The translations under genes and the position numbers were made by a program. The notes beneath the pieces were generated by a model that searched no databases, had not been told where the DNA came from, and saw nothing but the letters and a program-made list of their open reading frames with translations. DNA of 64,000 bases from Sphingobacteriales bacterium (GTDB taxonomy: Bacteria > Bacteroidota > Bacteroidia > Chitinophagales > UBA2359): positions 2,976,001 through 3,040,000 of the forward strand of contig CP064999.1 in NCBI GenBank assembly GCA_016700115.1, written 5' to 3'. Shown in pieces: positions 8,874 to 17,291 of the stretch (positions are counted from its first letter, which is position 1; each line of letters opens with the position of its first letter).

Positions 8874-9746
8874 ATGAGCGTTTTAGTCAATAAACATTCC
8901 AGAGTAATTGTACAGGGATTTACCGGCAAAGAAGGCAGTTTTCATGCCGAACAAATGATTGAATATGGCACCAACGTGGTAGGAGGAATTACTCCAGGAA
9001 AAGGAGGAACCACTCATTTAGATCTTCCGGTTTTTAACAATGTTTCTCAGGCTGTTCGTGAAGCAGGTGCCAATGTTTCCATCATATTTGTTCCGCCGGC
9101 TTTTGCCTCAGATGCAATAATGGAGGCTGCCGATGCCGGTATTGATGTTATTGTTGCCATTACCGAGGGTATTCCGGTTCAGGATATGATTATCGCCAAA
9201 GATTTTATTAGGAATAGAAAATGCAGGTTAATCGGGCCAAACTGTCCCGGAATTATTACTCCTGATGAAGCAAAAGTAGGTATTATGCCGGGCTTTATTC
9301 ATCGAAAAGGAACCATTGGCATAGTTTCCCGCTCTGGTACGTTGACTTATGAAGCCGTTGATCAGGTAACCAAAGAAGGATTGGGTCAATCTACCTGTAT
9401 CGGAATTGGCGGAGATCCGATTATTGGAACCACTACCAAAGATGCCGTTGAGTTGCTGATGAATGATCCTGAAACAGAAGCTATTGTAATGATCGGAGAA
9501 ATTGGCGGAAACATGGAAGCAGATGCTGCAAGATGGGTAAAAGCCAACGGAACAAAACCGGTGATCGGGTTTATTGCAGGAAGAACAGCACCTGCCGGAA
9601 GAAGAATGGGACATGCAGGAGCGATTATTGGTGGAAAAGACGATACAGCCGCTGCAAAAATGAAAATTATGCAGGAATGTGGAATACATGTGGTCGAATC
9701 TCCTGCATTTATAGGGCATACAGTTGCCAAAGTTTTGATAGGGTAA
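8874..9746 (+). CDS. sucD: Succinyl-CoA ligase (ADP-forming), alpha subunit
   Basis: This 290-residue protein binds CoA and carries the phosphohistidine of the TCA-cycle enzyme that converts succinyl-CoA to succinate with ATP formation. The N-terminal CoA-binding fold shows VIVQGFTGKEGSFHAEQMIEYG. Later come IGPNCPGIITP, GIVSRSGTLTYE, and the active-site histidine in MGHAGAIIGG near the C-terminus. The ATG at 8874 is chosen because the alpha subunit normally starts a few residues before this fold; an upstream TTG at 8835 would overlap the -7 element. The beta subunit gene (sucC) is not adjacent. FabG follows 46 bp downstream and is probably cotranscribed. Confidence 0.96.
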   Translation: MSVLVNKHSRVIVQGFTGKEGSFHAEQMIEYGTNVVGGITPGKGGTTHLDLPVFNNVSQAVREAGANVSIIFVPPAFASDAIMEAADAGIDVIVAITEGIPVQDMIIAKDFIRNRKCRLIGPNCPGIITPDEAKVGIMPGFIHRKGTIGIVSRSGTLTYEAVDQVTKEGLGQSTCIGIGGDPIIGTTTKDAVELLMNDPETEAIVMIGEIGGNMEADAARWVKANGTKPVIGFIAGRTAPAGRRMGHAGAIIGGKDDTAAAKMKIMQECGIHVVESPAFIGHTVAKVLIG

Positions 9747-9792
9747 TTTTATCTGTTTCCACTTATTTTATACTCTATCAATCCATTTTAAC

Positions 9793-10539
9793 ATGAGTCT
9801 TTTATCCGGAAAAACAGCCTTAATAACCGGCGCTTCGAGAGGGATCGGAGAATCAATAGCCCGAAAATTTGCAGAAGAAGGAGCAAACATTGCTTTTACC
9901 TATCGAAGTTCTGTCGAAAGGGCAAATGTTTTGGCAGAAGCACTTAGTCTGAATGGAATCAAAGCAAAAGGATACCAATCTGATGCTTCCTCTTTTGAGG
10001 CAGCCACTCAGCTTGTTCAGGAAGTTTTGAACGAGTTTGGCAATATTGATATTTTGGTCAATAATGCAGGTATTGCCCGGGACAACCTTTTGTTGCGTAT
10101 GACTGAACTTCAATGGGACGAGGTGATAAATAACAACCTGAAATCCATGTTCAATCTGACTAAACAGGTATTGCGCCCAATGCTTAAAAACAAATATGGC
10201 TCCATTATTAACATGAGTTCTATAATCGGAATGAGGGGTAATGCGGGTCAGGCAAACTATGCCGCCTCTAAGGCCGGTATTATCGGGTTCAGCAAATCGG
10301 TAGCTCAGGAGTTGGGTTCGCGAAACATCCGTTGTAATGTAATCGCTCCGGGTTTTATCGAAACTGAGATGACCGAAAATCTGGGAGGAGCCAATCGCGA
10401 CGAGTTTTTAAAAAAAATCCCGTTAGGAAGGTTTGGACATCCCGATGAAGTGGCTAATGTTGCCGTTTTTTTAGCCTCAGATTTGTCGAGCTATGTTTCC
10501 GGTCAGGTCATCAGTGTTTGTGGGTCAATGAATACCTGA
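9793..10539 (+). CDS. fabG: 3-oxoacyl-[acyl-carrier-protein] reductase
   Basis: This 248-residue short-chain dehydrogenase reduces 3-oxoacyl-ACP with NADPH in fatty-acid elongation. The cofactor motif TGASRGIG is at residues 12-19, NNAG at 90-93, and the catalytic serine/tyrosine/lysine at S142 or S143, Y156 and K160 (NYAASK). The C-terminal block RCNVIAPGFIETEMTE and the FLASDLSSYVSGQ ending are those of FabG rather than of a general SDR. It sits 46 bp after sucD on the same strand. Assignment to FabG over a PhaB-type reductase rests on overall similarity. Confidence 0.92.
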   Translation: MSLLSGKTALITGASRGIGESIARKFAEEGANIAFTYRSSVERANVLAEALSLNGIKAKGYQSDASSFEAATQLVQEVLNEFGNIDILVNNAGIARDNLLLRMTELQWDEVINNNLKSMFNLTKQVLRPMLKNKYGSIINMSSIIGMRGNAGQANYAASKAGIIGFSKSVAQELGSRNIRCNVIAPGFIETEMTENLGGANRDEFLKKIPLGRFGHPDEVANVAVFLASDLSSYVSGQVISVCGSMNT

Positions 10540-10661
10540 AAATACCGGTTTCGGGATACTGTTTTAACTTAAATAAGTGCGGGACAATTTCTCAAATTCC
10601 AATTATTTGGCTGAGGATTTTTTAATTTGTATCCTGCTAACCGAAAACCCCCGAAATCAAT

Positions 10662-10669
10662 TACCTTTG
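10662..10669 (+). promoter_or_regulatory. -7 promoter element TACCTTTG upstream of the ABC-F gene
   Basis: Exact TAnnTTTG match 57 bp before the ABC-F start codon. No clean -33 TTG was found at 19-21 bp spacing. Confidence 0.4.
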
Positions 10670-10725
10670 CACCGCCAAAAGCACCCCCTTTGGCTTTTTC
10701 ATAATTTATCCTTGCCATACAATCC

Positions 10726-12348
10726 ATGATTTCGGTTTCCAATTTATCTTTGCGTTACGGAAAACGCACTCTTTTTGATGAAGTTAATCTTAAATTTTCG
10801 GGCAATAACTGTTATGGTGTTATCGGAGCAAACGGAGCCGGTAAATCTACTTTTTTAAAAATACTTGCCGGAGATGTAGATGCCACTACCGGAAGTATTG
10901 AAATTAGCCCGGGAGAAAGAATGGCGGTGCTTCGTCAAAACCACTTTGAGTTTGATGAGTTTCCGGTTATCGAAACCGTTATTATGGGTTATAAAAAACT
11001 CTACGATGTAATCAAGGAAAAGGAAGCCTTGTATGCCAAAGAAGATTTTACGGAAGCGGACGGCTTAAGAGCAGGTGATTTGGAAGCGCAGTTTGCCGAA
11101 ATGAACGGATGGGATGCTGAAAGCGATGCGGCAGAGCTGTTAAGCCATTTAGGTGTCAAAGAAGAAAATCATTACCGGTTGATGAAAGATTTAACCAACA
11201 ATGAAAAGGTACGGGTTTTGTTGGCTCAGGCACTTTTTGGCAATCCCGATGTGTTGATTTTGGACGAGCCTACCAACGACCTTGACCTCGAAACCGCAAT
11301 TTGGCTGGAAGATTTTTTAGCCGATTTTAAAAATACGGTGATTGTTGTTTCGCACGACCGTCATTTTTTAGACATGGTTTGTACACATATTTGTGATATA
11401 GATTTTGGTAAAATTCAGTTGTTTTCCGGAAACTATACCTTTTGGTATGAAATGAGTCAGTTGCTGCAACGGCAACAATCTCAAAAAAATAAAAAAGATG
11501 AGGTAAAAAGGCAAGAGTTGATGGAATTTATCCAACGGTTCAGTGCTAATGCTTCAAAGTCCAAGCAAGCCACAAGCCGTAAAAAGGCTCTGGAAAAACT
11601 CAACATAGATGAGTTGAAACAATCCAATCGCCGGTTTCCTGCCATATTTTTTAAACAAGAACGCGAAGCAGGTAAAACTATCCTCGAAGTGGATAAATTG
11701 GGATATACCACCCCCGAAGGAGAAGTATTGTTCAGCAATGTCAGTTTTCAAATGGGGCATGACGATAAAATCACAATCATTTCGAGAAACAGCCGTGCCT
11801 GTACTGCCTTTTATCAGGTATTAATGGGTGAAAAACAACCCACAGAAGGTAGTTTTAGATGGGGACAAACCATTAACCCCGCATATATTCCCAACGAAAA
11901 CCACGAATACTTCCATGAGGTGGACCTTAACCTCGTTGATTGGCTTCGTCAGTATTCAACTGAAAAAGATGAGTCATTTATTCGTGGGTTCTTAGGACGC
12001 ATGCTGTTTTCTGGCGAAGAAACCCAAAAAAGTGTATCCGTTCTTTCGGGGGGTGAAAAAGTTCGTTGTATGGTTTCAAGAGCAATGCTTCAGCAAGGCA
12101 ATGTTTTGCTTTTGGATGAACCAACGAACCACCTTGATTTGGAAGCCATAACCGCATTCAATAGTGGGTTGAAAGAATTTGCAGGTATGGTATTGTTTAC
12201 ATCACGCGACCACGCATTCACCCAAACACTTGCAAACCGCGTCATTGAACTTACCCCTAAAGGAGGCATAGACAAACTGACCGAGTTTGACGAATACATC
12301 ACCAATCCGGAGTTTAAAGTGTTGCGCGAAGAGATGTATTCCGTTTAG
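10726..12348 (+). CDS. ABC-F family ATPase (YbiT-like ribosome-associated type)
   Basis: This 540-residue soluble protein has two ABC domains and no membrane segment, as in ABC-F proteins that act at the ribosomal E site. Domain 1 has an intact Walker A (GANGAGKST, 34-42) and Walker B (VLILDEPTNDLD) but a weak signature, LTNNEK. The linker is Lys-rich (FIQRFSANASKSKQATSRKK). Domain 2 has a good signature (LSGGEKVRC) and Walker B (LLLDEPTNHLD), but its Walker A is replaced by ISRNSRACTAF, without the lysine. The two defects fall in the same composite ATP site, leaving the other site whole. From the family, the role is translation modulation rather than transport. Confidence 0.88.
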   Translation: MISVSNLSLRYGKRTLFDEVNLKFSGNNCYGVIGANGAGKSTFLKILAGDVDATTGSIEISPGERMAVLRQNHFEFDEFPVIETVIMGYKKLYDVIKEKEALYAKEDFTEADGLRAGDLEAQFAEMNGWDAESDAAELLSHLGVKEENHYRLMKDLTNNEKVRVLLAQALFGNPDVLILDEPTNDLDLETAIWLEDFLADFKNTVIVVSHDRHFLDMVCTHICDIDFGKIQLFSGNYTFWYEMSQLLQRQQSQKNKKDEVKRQELMEFIQRFSANASKSKQATSRKKALEKLNIDELKQSNRRFPAIFFKQEREAGKTILEVDKLGYTTPEGEVLFSNVSFQMGHDDKITIISRNSRACTAFYQVLMGEKQPTEGSFRWGQTINPAYIPNENHEYFHEVDLNLVDWLRQYSTEKDESFIRGFLGRMLFSGEETQKSVSVLSGGEKVRCMVSRAMLQQGNVLLLDEPTNHLDLEAITAFNSGLKEFAGMVLFTSRDHAFTQTLANRVIELTPKGGIDKLTEFDEYITNPEFKVLREEMYSV

Positions 12349-12373
12349 TTATGGATTTACACAAAGCAGCCGG

Positions 12374-13126
12374 TTATTTATAGATTTCTGCAATTTCTTT
12401 GGCCAAATTCAGGTAGTCTTTAGCTCCGTTACAATGAGGGTTATATTCAAAAATATCCCGATGAACAGAAGGGGCTTCGGCAAGTGCTACGTTTTCTCTG
12501 ATACGGGTTTGCATAACTTTGCTACTCAGGTGTTTTTCGATTGTTTCGGCAACTTCGCGATTCAATATTTTTCTGCCATCATATTGAGTAATAAATACAC
12601 CGCCCAACTGCAGGTTTTTATTCAGGCGTTTCTGAATTTTGGAAATCACTTCTGTCAGTTTTGCCAAACCCTGTAAAGCTAAATATTCGGCCTGTAATGG
12701 GATAAAAACACTGTTAGATGCCGCAAAAGCATTGATAGTCAACAGTCCTAATGATGGCGGTGTGTCAATCAATATAAATTCGTAATTGTTTTTGATGGGT
12801 TCAAGTTTTTCCCTCAAAATAAACTCTCTTCCGGGTTCAGCGCTCAGTTCAATTTCAGCTCCGGACAAATCGAGATTTGAAGGGATGATGTATAAATTGT
12901 GATCTACCCGTACCGGCACTAATCCATGGTTCCCGATCAGCGCACCATAAATATTGTATTCAGTTGCAGGAACTGATATACTTTGAGTTAGATTTGACTG
13001 TGGGTCTAAATCTATCATCAATACTTTTTTGCCTAATTTTTTTGCCAAAGCAACACCCACATTAACCGTTGAAGTTGTTTTGCCAACCCCTCCTTTATGA
13101 TTGCTGAAAGAAATAATAACTGCCAT
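12374..13126 (-). CDS. ParA/Soj-family chromosome partitioning ATPase
   Basis: This 250-residue protein has the deviant Walker A KGGVGKTT at residues 11-18, the A' motif VLMIDLDPQSNLT and the B-type segment FILIDTPPSLGLLT. These are the marks of ParA/Soj/MinD ATPases that move chromosomes or protein cargo over the nucleoid. The ATG at 13126 is chosen because the fold begins right after it (MAVIISFSNHKGG) and an AGG purine stretch precedes it; the frame stays open 26 codons further upstream without recognisable sequence. No ParB gene is adjacent, so this may be an orphan ParA. It is convergent with the ABC-F gene. Confidence 0.92.
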   Translation of the reverse strand: MAVIISFSNHKGGVGKTTSTVNVGVALAKKLGKKVLMIDLDPQSNLTQSISVPATEYNIYGALIGNHGLVPVRVDHNLYIIPSNLDLSGAEIELSAEPGREFILREKLEPIKNNYEFILIDTPPSLGLLTINAFAASNSVFIPLQAEYLALQGLAKLTEVISKIQKRLNKNLQLGGVFITQYDGRKILNREVAETIEKHLSSKVMQTRIRENVALAEAPSVHRDIFEYNPHCNGAKDYLNLAKEIAEIYK

Positions 13127-13263
13127 AACCTTGCCCTGTATTAAATTTGGCGCAAAGTTGGTAAAAAAACAGCAATTTGACGATTGAAATTTAAAGGATA
13201 ACAAACTTTAGTTGTACAGGGCTTGGTGTTTACCGATTAGGTTGGGCACCTTGGTTATTTGTC

Positions 13264-14121
13264 TTATCTCTGCGATTTTCTTTTCGAGGCCGAATAGATT
13301 AGTCCAAAATGAGGGGAATAACCAAGAACAGGATGAAAACTGTTTGCAAAATCTATTTTTAAATTTCCCAAATTCAGCCCTATTCCGAAAGTGCCGGTAA
13401 AAGGAGAAGTAGAAATTCCCGCCCGAAGCGATAATTTTTCAATAATGCGGTAATCTATTCCTGATTTAAACATCATCGGGGCATCTAAATTTTTCTCAGC
13501 TTCGACCGCAATAGTTAAAATTTCAGAAGGCAGATAAGTCAAGCCCCCTTTAACAATAGTGGGTAATCTGTCTTCTTCGAAATCGGTAAAACGCCAACGC
13601 AAAGGATTGTAGATATGAGCACCACCGACCAATTTGGGAAGAAAGACATACTGCGCTCCTATTCCAAAGGTAAAAGCATGGGCAGAACCATAATCTGCAA
13701 TGGCAATTCCAACATAATCTAATTCTATCCCGATAGATAAGTCTTTAAATAGTTTTCTGCCATAAGCCAGATTGATATGCCTTTCATTGTACAGGCTGTT
13801 TCCAAAATAGGTAATACCCGAACCAAAAGTTCCGGCGTTTCTTTTTAACGGAAGAGCCAAAGCCACCGCAAACATACTCAGGTCTTTGAGCAAAAACCTG
13901 TTTTCAGCATAAATTCCTGCCGAAAAGTTGTTCAAACCTGCCAAACCTGCCTGATTTGAAAATACGGCATAAACATCGGTAAAAGTTACCGAAGTATTGC
14001 CCATTGCAGCTTGTTTCCCTCCTAAGGTTCTTTTATCATTCCCTGCAAAAACAGGTTGAAGATGATGACATAAACAACAAAAAACCAGAATGATTTGTAA
14101 AATTGGGTAATTTACTTTCAT
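13264..14121 (-). CDS. Outer-membrane beta-barrel protein, PorV/PorQ-like
   Basis: This 285-residue protein has a signal peptide ending near VFAGND. The conserved start of the mature part, LGGKQAAMGNTSVTFTDVYA, then FSNQAGLAGL, is characteristic of the PorV/PorQ/UPF0164-like FadL-related barrel family of Bacteroidota. Alternating beta-strand sequence continues to the C-terminus (FHPVLGYSPHFGLIYSASK). Members include the T9SS shuttle protein PorV and PorQ, but this copy is shorter than PorV and could be a general family member. The ATG at 14121 is preferred over a TTG three codons upstream. A promoter with both elements is visible at 14147-14176. Confidence 0.75.
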   Translation of the reverse strand: MKVNYPILQIILVFCCLCHHLQPVFAGNDKRTLGGKQAAMGNTSVTFTDVYAVFSNQAGLAGLNNFSAGIYAENRFLLKDLSMFAVALALPLKRNAGTFGSGITYFGNSLYNERHINLAYGRKLFKDLSIGIELDYVGIAIADYGSAHAFTFGIGAQYVFLPKLVGGAHIYNPLRWRFTDFEEDRLPTIVKGGLTYLPSEILTIAVEAEKNLDAPMMFKSGIDYRIIEKLSLRAGISTSPFTGTFGIGLNLGNLKIDFANSFHPVLGYSPHFGLIYSASKRKSQR

Positions 14122-14146
14122 GTACAGCAAATTTAGTGGACAGCGA

Positions 14147-14176
14147 CAAAACTACAACAAGTACCAAACAAAACAA
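14147..14176 (-). promoter_or_regulatory. Promoter for the PorV/PorQ-like gene (TTG, 19 bp, TAGTTTTG)
   Basis: On the reverse strand a TTG at 14176-14174 is followed after 19 bp by TAGTTTTG at 14154-14147, fitting the Bacteroidota -33/-7 pattern. The start codon is 26 bp downstream. Confidence 0.5.
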
Positions 14177-14210
14177 CCCCCTGCAACTTATAAAATAATT
14201 ACAGGGGGTT
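14175..14210 (-). terminator. Rho-independent terminator after the YbjN-like gene
   Basis: The arms AACCCCCTG (14175-14183) and CAGGGGGTT (14202-14210) form a 9-bp GC-rich stem followed, reading leftward, by a T-rich tract. It lies just past the stop codon at 14238 and overlaps the -33 region of the next gene's promoter. Confidence 0.7.
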
Positions 14211-14237
14211 GATTTAAGTATTAATACCGCATTAAAT

Positions 14238-14696
14238 TTACACCGGAGAATTAGGAGCTGGAGGAGGAGGTGGTGGTGGAAGATATTTGTCTTTCAAATA
14301 GTCGTCATATTCGTCTGAATAAGTACCAACTCTGGAAATCATGGCCATTGCCTCGTCTTCATCCAATCCTTTTACTTCGCGAATCACTTTAATCCACAAA
14401 AAGTCATTGTGAATAGTAAATGCTACTCCATACAAAGAATGGTTGATTTTGAGCAATTCGTCTAAAAATTCACTTTTTTTGTCTGCAACTACATCAGTAA
14501 CTTTCAACACCGGAGAAAGAACCTGAAAATATGCACGGCTTTCTTTTTCGATATGCCAAAGGTCAAGCCAAACTTTGGCCGAACCTTTTACCAAAGACCA
14601 TTGCCCATCTTCAGTTCCTCTGGACGAAACTGCATCAACACCTAAACGGGTGATACAACTTTCGACCATGTCATAATAAACTTTCAAGTCTTCCAT
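14238..14696 (-). CDS. YbjN-domain protein (type III secretion chaperone-like fold) with polyproline tail
   Basis: This 152-residue cytosolic protein shows the pattern of the YbjN/CesT-like alpha-beta fold: an N-terminal helix, then WSLVKGSAKVWLDLWHIEKE, YFQVLSPVLKV, a helix with FLDELLKINHSLYGVAF, and IHNDFLWIKVIREVKGLD. Members are small dimeric proteins with no catalytic residues; the E. coli YbjN affects many stress phenotypes by an unknown route. The C-terminus is an unusual run of seven prolines (residues about 142-148), likely to need EF-P for translation. It has its own terminator downstream and no operon partner. Confidence 0.7.
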   Translation of the reverse strand: MEDLKVYYDMVESCITRLGVDAVSSRGTEDGQWSLVKGSAKVWLDLWHIEKESRAYFQVLSPVLKVTDVVADKKSEFLDELLKINHSLYGVAFTIHNDFLWIKVIREVKGLDEDEAMAMISRVGTYSDEYDDYLKDKYLPPPPPPPAPNSPV

Positions 14697-14961
14697 ATTA
14701 AAACTAATTAAAGGTTTTGATTGCTGGTTAACGGTGCAAAATAGGTTGTTTTTTTTGAATCTGCCATGCTCTCGTAAGTTTTTTTTAATTTTTTTCTCTT
14801 TAATTCAAAAAACCATCATTGTTTTGTAACAATGAAGTACGAAACATTTTTTTTAAATAAAAATTGCAGTATTTTTATGGCTGATTTTCAGTGCAAGCAT
14901 TGAATTTTAGACTTTAGTTTAAATCAGAATTTTGTAAATCATTTCAAACCATAAAATATCA

Positions 14962-17097
14962 ATGATGAGAGGTAAAACTACCCGTTTTTTGGCGATTTTA
15001 GCTGTTTGGCTTTTCACCGGAAGTTTGGCTTTGGTTCTTGCTCAAAGTAATGTTTTTACTGATAGGGTTTATCCAACCTTACAGTCTAAATGTGCAGCAA
15101 GTTGCCATAACCCTTCAAATCTCACAGGAAATTTAGACATGACCGGAACACCGGAGCAAGTTCATGCAAAATTAGTCGGTGTAACTCCCGACAATGCTAC
15201 TGCTGCCGGAAAAGGACACAAATTAGTATATCCCGGGCATCCCTATCGCAGCTTTTTGTTGCTTAAAGCTAACAATGGGTTAATTCACCAGCACGATGGT
15301 GGAATTCTTACTCCTGCAGAAGGCAGTTCTATGCCTCCTTACGGGGCAACTGAACAACCCATGACCAATGTGGAACTCGAAATGGTTCGCCAATGGATTT
15401 TCGCAGGCGCTCAGTTAAATCCTTCCGGTGGAGTGTCCGGCTATACGGTCAATCAACAGGTTATTATGGATTATTATGCTGATGGGGGTTTGCCTTTGTT
15501 AGACAGACCAACTCCACCTAATCCGGCCAATGGATTTCAAATTCACTTAGGCCCTCTTTTCTTAGAACCCAATCAGGAAGTGGAATATGACGTAAAATAT
15601 GATTTAAACTTGCCTTCAAATTATGAGGTCAACCGGTTAAATCTTAAAATGAATGACGAGTCTCATCACTTCATTCTCTATAAATATGACAATCCAACCA
15701 TTGCCGAAGAAACTTCCCACGGGTTACATCCTGTAAGTATTGTCAGTACTGCTATTGAACCGAGTAACACTTCTTTTGTTGCCGGTTGGCAAAACGATGT
15801 TGATATCCGTATGCCTGCGGGAACTGCTTTTTTCTGGGATGCCAATACTGTATTGAGCCTAAATTACCATATACGCAATTATAGTGGTGGTCTCATAATG
15901 CCGGCCGATCTCTATCTGAATGTACATACTCAACCAACGGGGACGGCTATTAAAGAAATGAAGTCCGATCTTATATTGTATAATGCGAGTACTATATGGC
16001 CTCCATCAGTCAGCGGGTTCTTTACATTGCCTCCGGGAGAATGGACTTTGACGGAAAACATAGATATAGGCCCTCAATGGAATTTATGGATGCTGACAAC
16101 TCATACCCATAAATATGGAACAGATTATGACCTTTATGTACAAACTCCTCAAGGGAATAAAGGTGAAAAAATCTTTGAAGGATATATGGATTACACCTAT
16201 TGCAATTGTGATATTGGGTACTATGATTGGGAACATCCACCCATTCGATATTATGAACCTTACTATCCTGTTGCTGCAGGAACCGGACTTGTTCAGGAAG
16301 CAAAATTCAACAATACTTCCGATGAATGGGTAACTTTTGGTTTGACGACCAACGATGAAATGATGTTGATTATGGTTCAATATACAGAAGGCGAACCTAT
16401 TCCTTTTGTCGGAATTACCAATATTGCAAGTTCTTATTGTGTTGAGCAATCCGCAAATCTTAATCTTTATCCTGCCGGTGGAGTTTTGGCAGGACCTGGT
16501 GTTGTTGATGGCGTTTTTATACCTGCAGAGGCAGGAGTTGGCGAACATGATATCACTTACACCGCTGAAGGTTTGACTGCTACTTATACCATTACAGTAG
16601 TTCCTGCTCCCGAAGCCCCTGAAGTAACGTATAACGATGGTTATCTCGGAACTGATTCGGGTTACGACTCATATCAATGGTATTTTAACGACAACCCGAT
16701 TTCAGGTGCTACAGGAATTTTCTATAGCCCTCAAGCTCCCGGTGAATATACGGTTGAAATCGTTATGAATGGTTGCTCAGTCGTTTCAGAGCCTTTTAAC
16801 TTTAGCGTTGTTGGGATTGAAAACAACATTTCTGACGGTCAGCAGATTTATGTTTTTCCCAATCCTTATCAGAATCAGGTTAACATTTCTTATGTATTAG
16901 CACAAACTTCGACGGTTAAAGCCGAAGTTTTTAATACAGTAGGTCAATTGGTAACTACTCTGGTTGATGCTCAACAAGCACCGGCTCAATACACTTATAT
17001 TTTCAGTGCTAAGGAAAAAGGGTTGGCTGCCGGAGTTTATATCGTAAAAATTACCATTGATGGCATTACTACAGTTAAAAAAATAGTTGAACAATAA
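14962..17097 (+). CDS. Secreted cytochrome-like / copper type II ascorbate-dependent monooxygenase protein with T9SS sorting domain
   Basis: This 711-residue exported protein has a signal peptide at about 1-28. It has a cytochrome-type segment with C44-AAS-C48-H49 (CX3CH rather than the usual CX2CH) and PGHPYRSFLL. It then has a PHM/DBH-like copper monooxygenase part: H235-H236 (SHHFILY), H303 (NYHIRNYSGG), H381-T-H383 (HTHKYG) and M467 (NDEMM), the expected CuH and CuM ligands. An Ig-like portion follows, then a type A T9SS sorting domain (VFPNPYQNQVNISY ... GVYIVKITIDGITTVKKIVEQ). It probably hydroxylates an extracellular substrate using electrons through the haem domain; the substrate is unknown. 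A paralogue follows 195 bp downstream. Confidence 0.82.
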   Translation: MMRGKTTRFLAILAVWLFTGSLALVLAQSNVFTDRVYPTLQSKCAASCHNPSNLTGNLDMTGTPEQVHAKLVGVTPDNATAAGKGHKLVYPGHPYRSFLLLKANNGLIHQHDGGILTPAEGSSMPPYGATEQPMTNVELEMVRQWIFAGAQLNPSGGVSGYTVNQQVIMDYYADGGLPLLDRPTPPNPANGFQIHLGPLFLEPNQEVEYDVKYDLNLPSNYEVNRLNLKMNDESHHFILYKYDNPTIAEETSHGLHPVSIVSTAIEPSNTSFVAGWQNDVDIRMPAGTAFFWDANTVLSLNYHIRNYSGGLIMPADLYLNVHTQPTGTAIKEMKSDLILYNASTIWPPSVSGFFTLPPGEWTLTENIDIGPQWNLWMLTTHTHKYGTDYDLYVQTPQGNKGEKIFEGYMDYTYCNCDIGYYDWEHPPIRYYEPYYPVAAGTGLVQEAKFNNTSDEWVTFGLTTNDEMMLIMVQYTEGEPIPFVGITNIASSYCVEQSANLNLYPAGGVLAGPGVVDGVFIPAEAGVGEHDITYTAEGLTATYTITVVPAPEAPEVTYNDGYLGTDSGYDSYQWYFNDNPISGATGIFYSPQAPGEYTVEIVMNGCSVVSEPFNFSVVGIENNISDGQQIYVFPNPYQNQVNISYVLAQTSTVKAEVFNTVGQLVTTLVDAQQAPAQYTYIFSAKEKGLAAGVYIVKITIDGITTVKKIVEQ

Positions 17098-17165
17098 TCT
17101 ACAAAAAGGTTTTTTCAACTAAATTTCTTGTTCATACAAGTTCAATTGACAAACATGCGCTAACC

Positions 17166-17219
17166 AAAACCTTGCGGGAAAATGGATGACAAATCAATCC
17201 CTTCCCGCAAGGTTTTTTT
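17166..17219 (+). terminator. Rho-independent terminator
   Basis: Stem arms AAAACCTTGCGGGAA (17166-17180) and TTCCCGCAAGG (17202-17212) are followed by a run of seven T. It separates the two copper-monooxygenase paralogues into independent transcription units. Confidence 0.85.
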
Positions 17220-17291
17220 GTGTGTTGAATAGTTTCACATAGATTCAACTCCTGAAATCAACTAAATAAGTGACTTCCAAAAATATCTCTG

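Noticed and set aside
10540..10725. Possible riboswitch or leader RNA before the ABC-F gene
   Set aside because: The spacer is short, without conserved boxes or a stable hairpin; only a -7 element is visible.
12287..12676. 129-codon forward frame between the ABC-F and ParA genes
   Set aside because: It is antisense to the conserved ParA gene, with no recognisable domain and no start signal.
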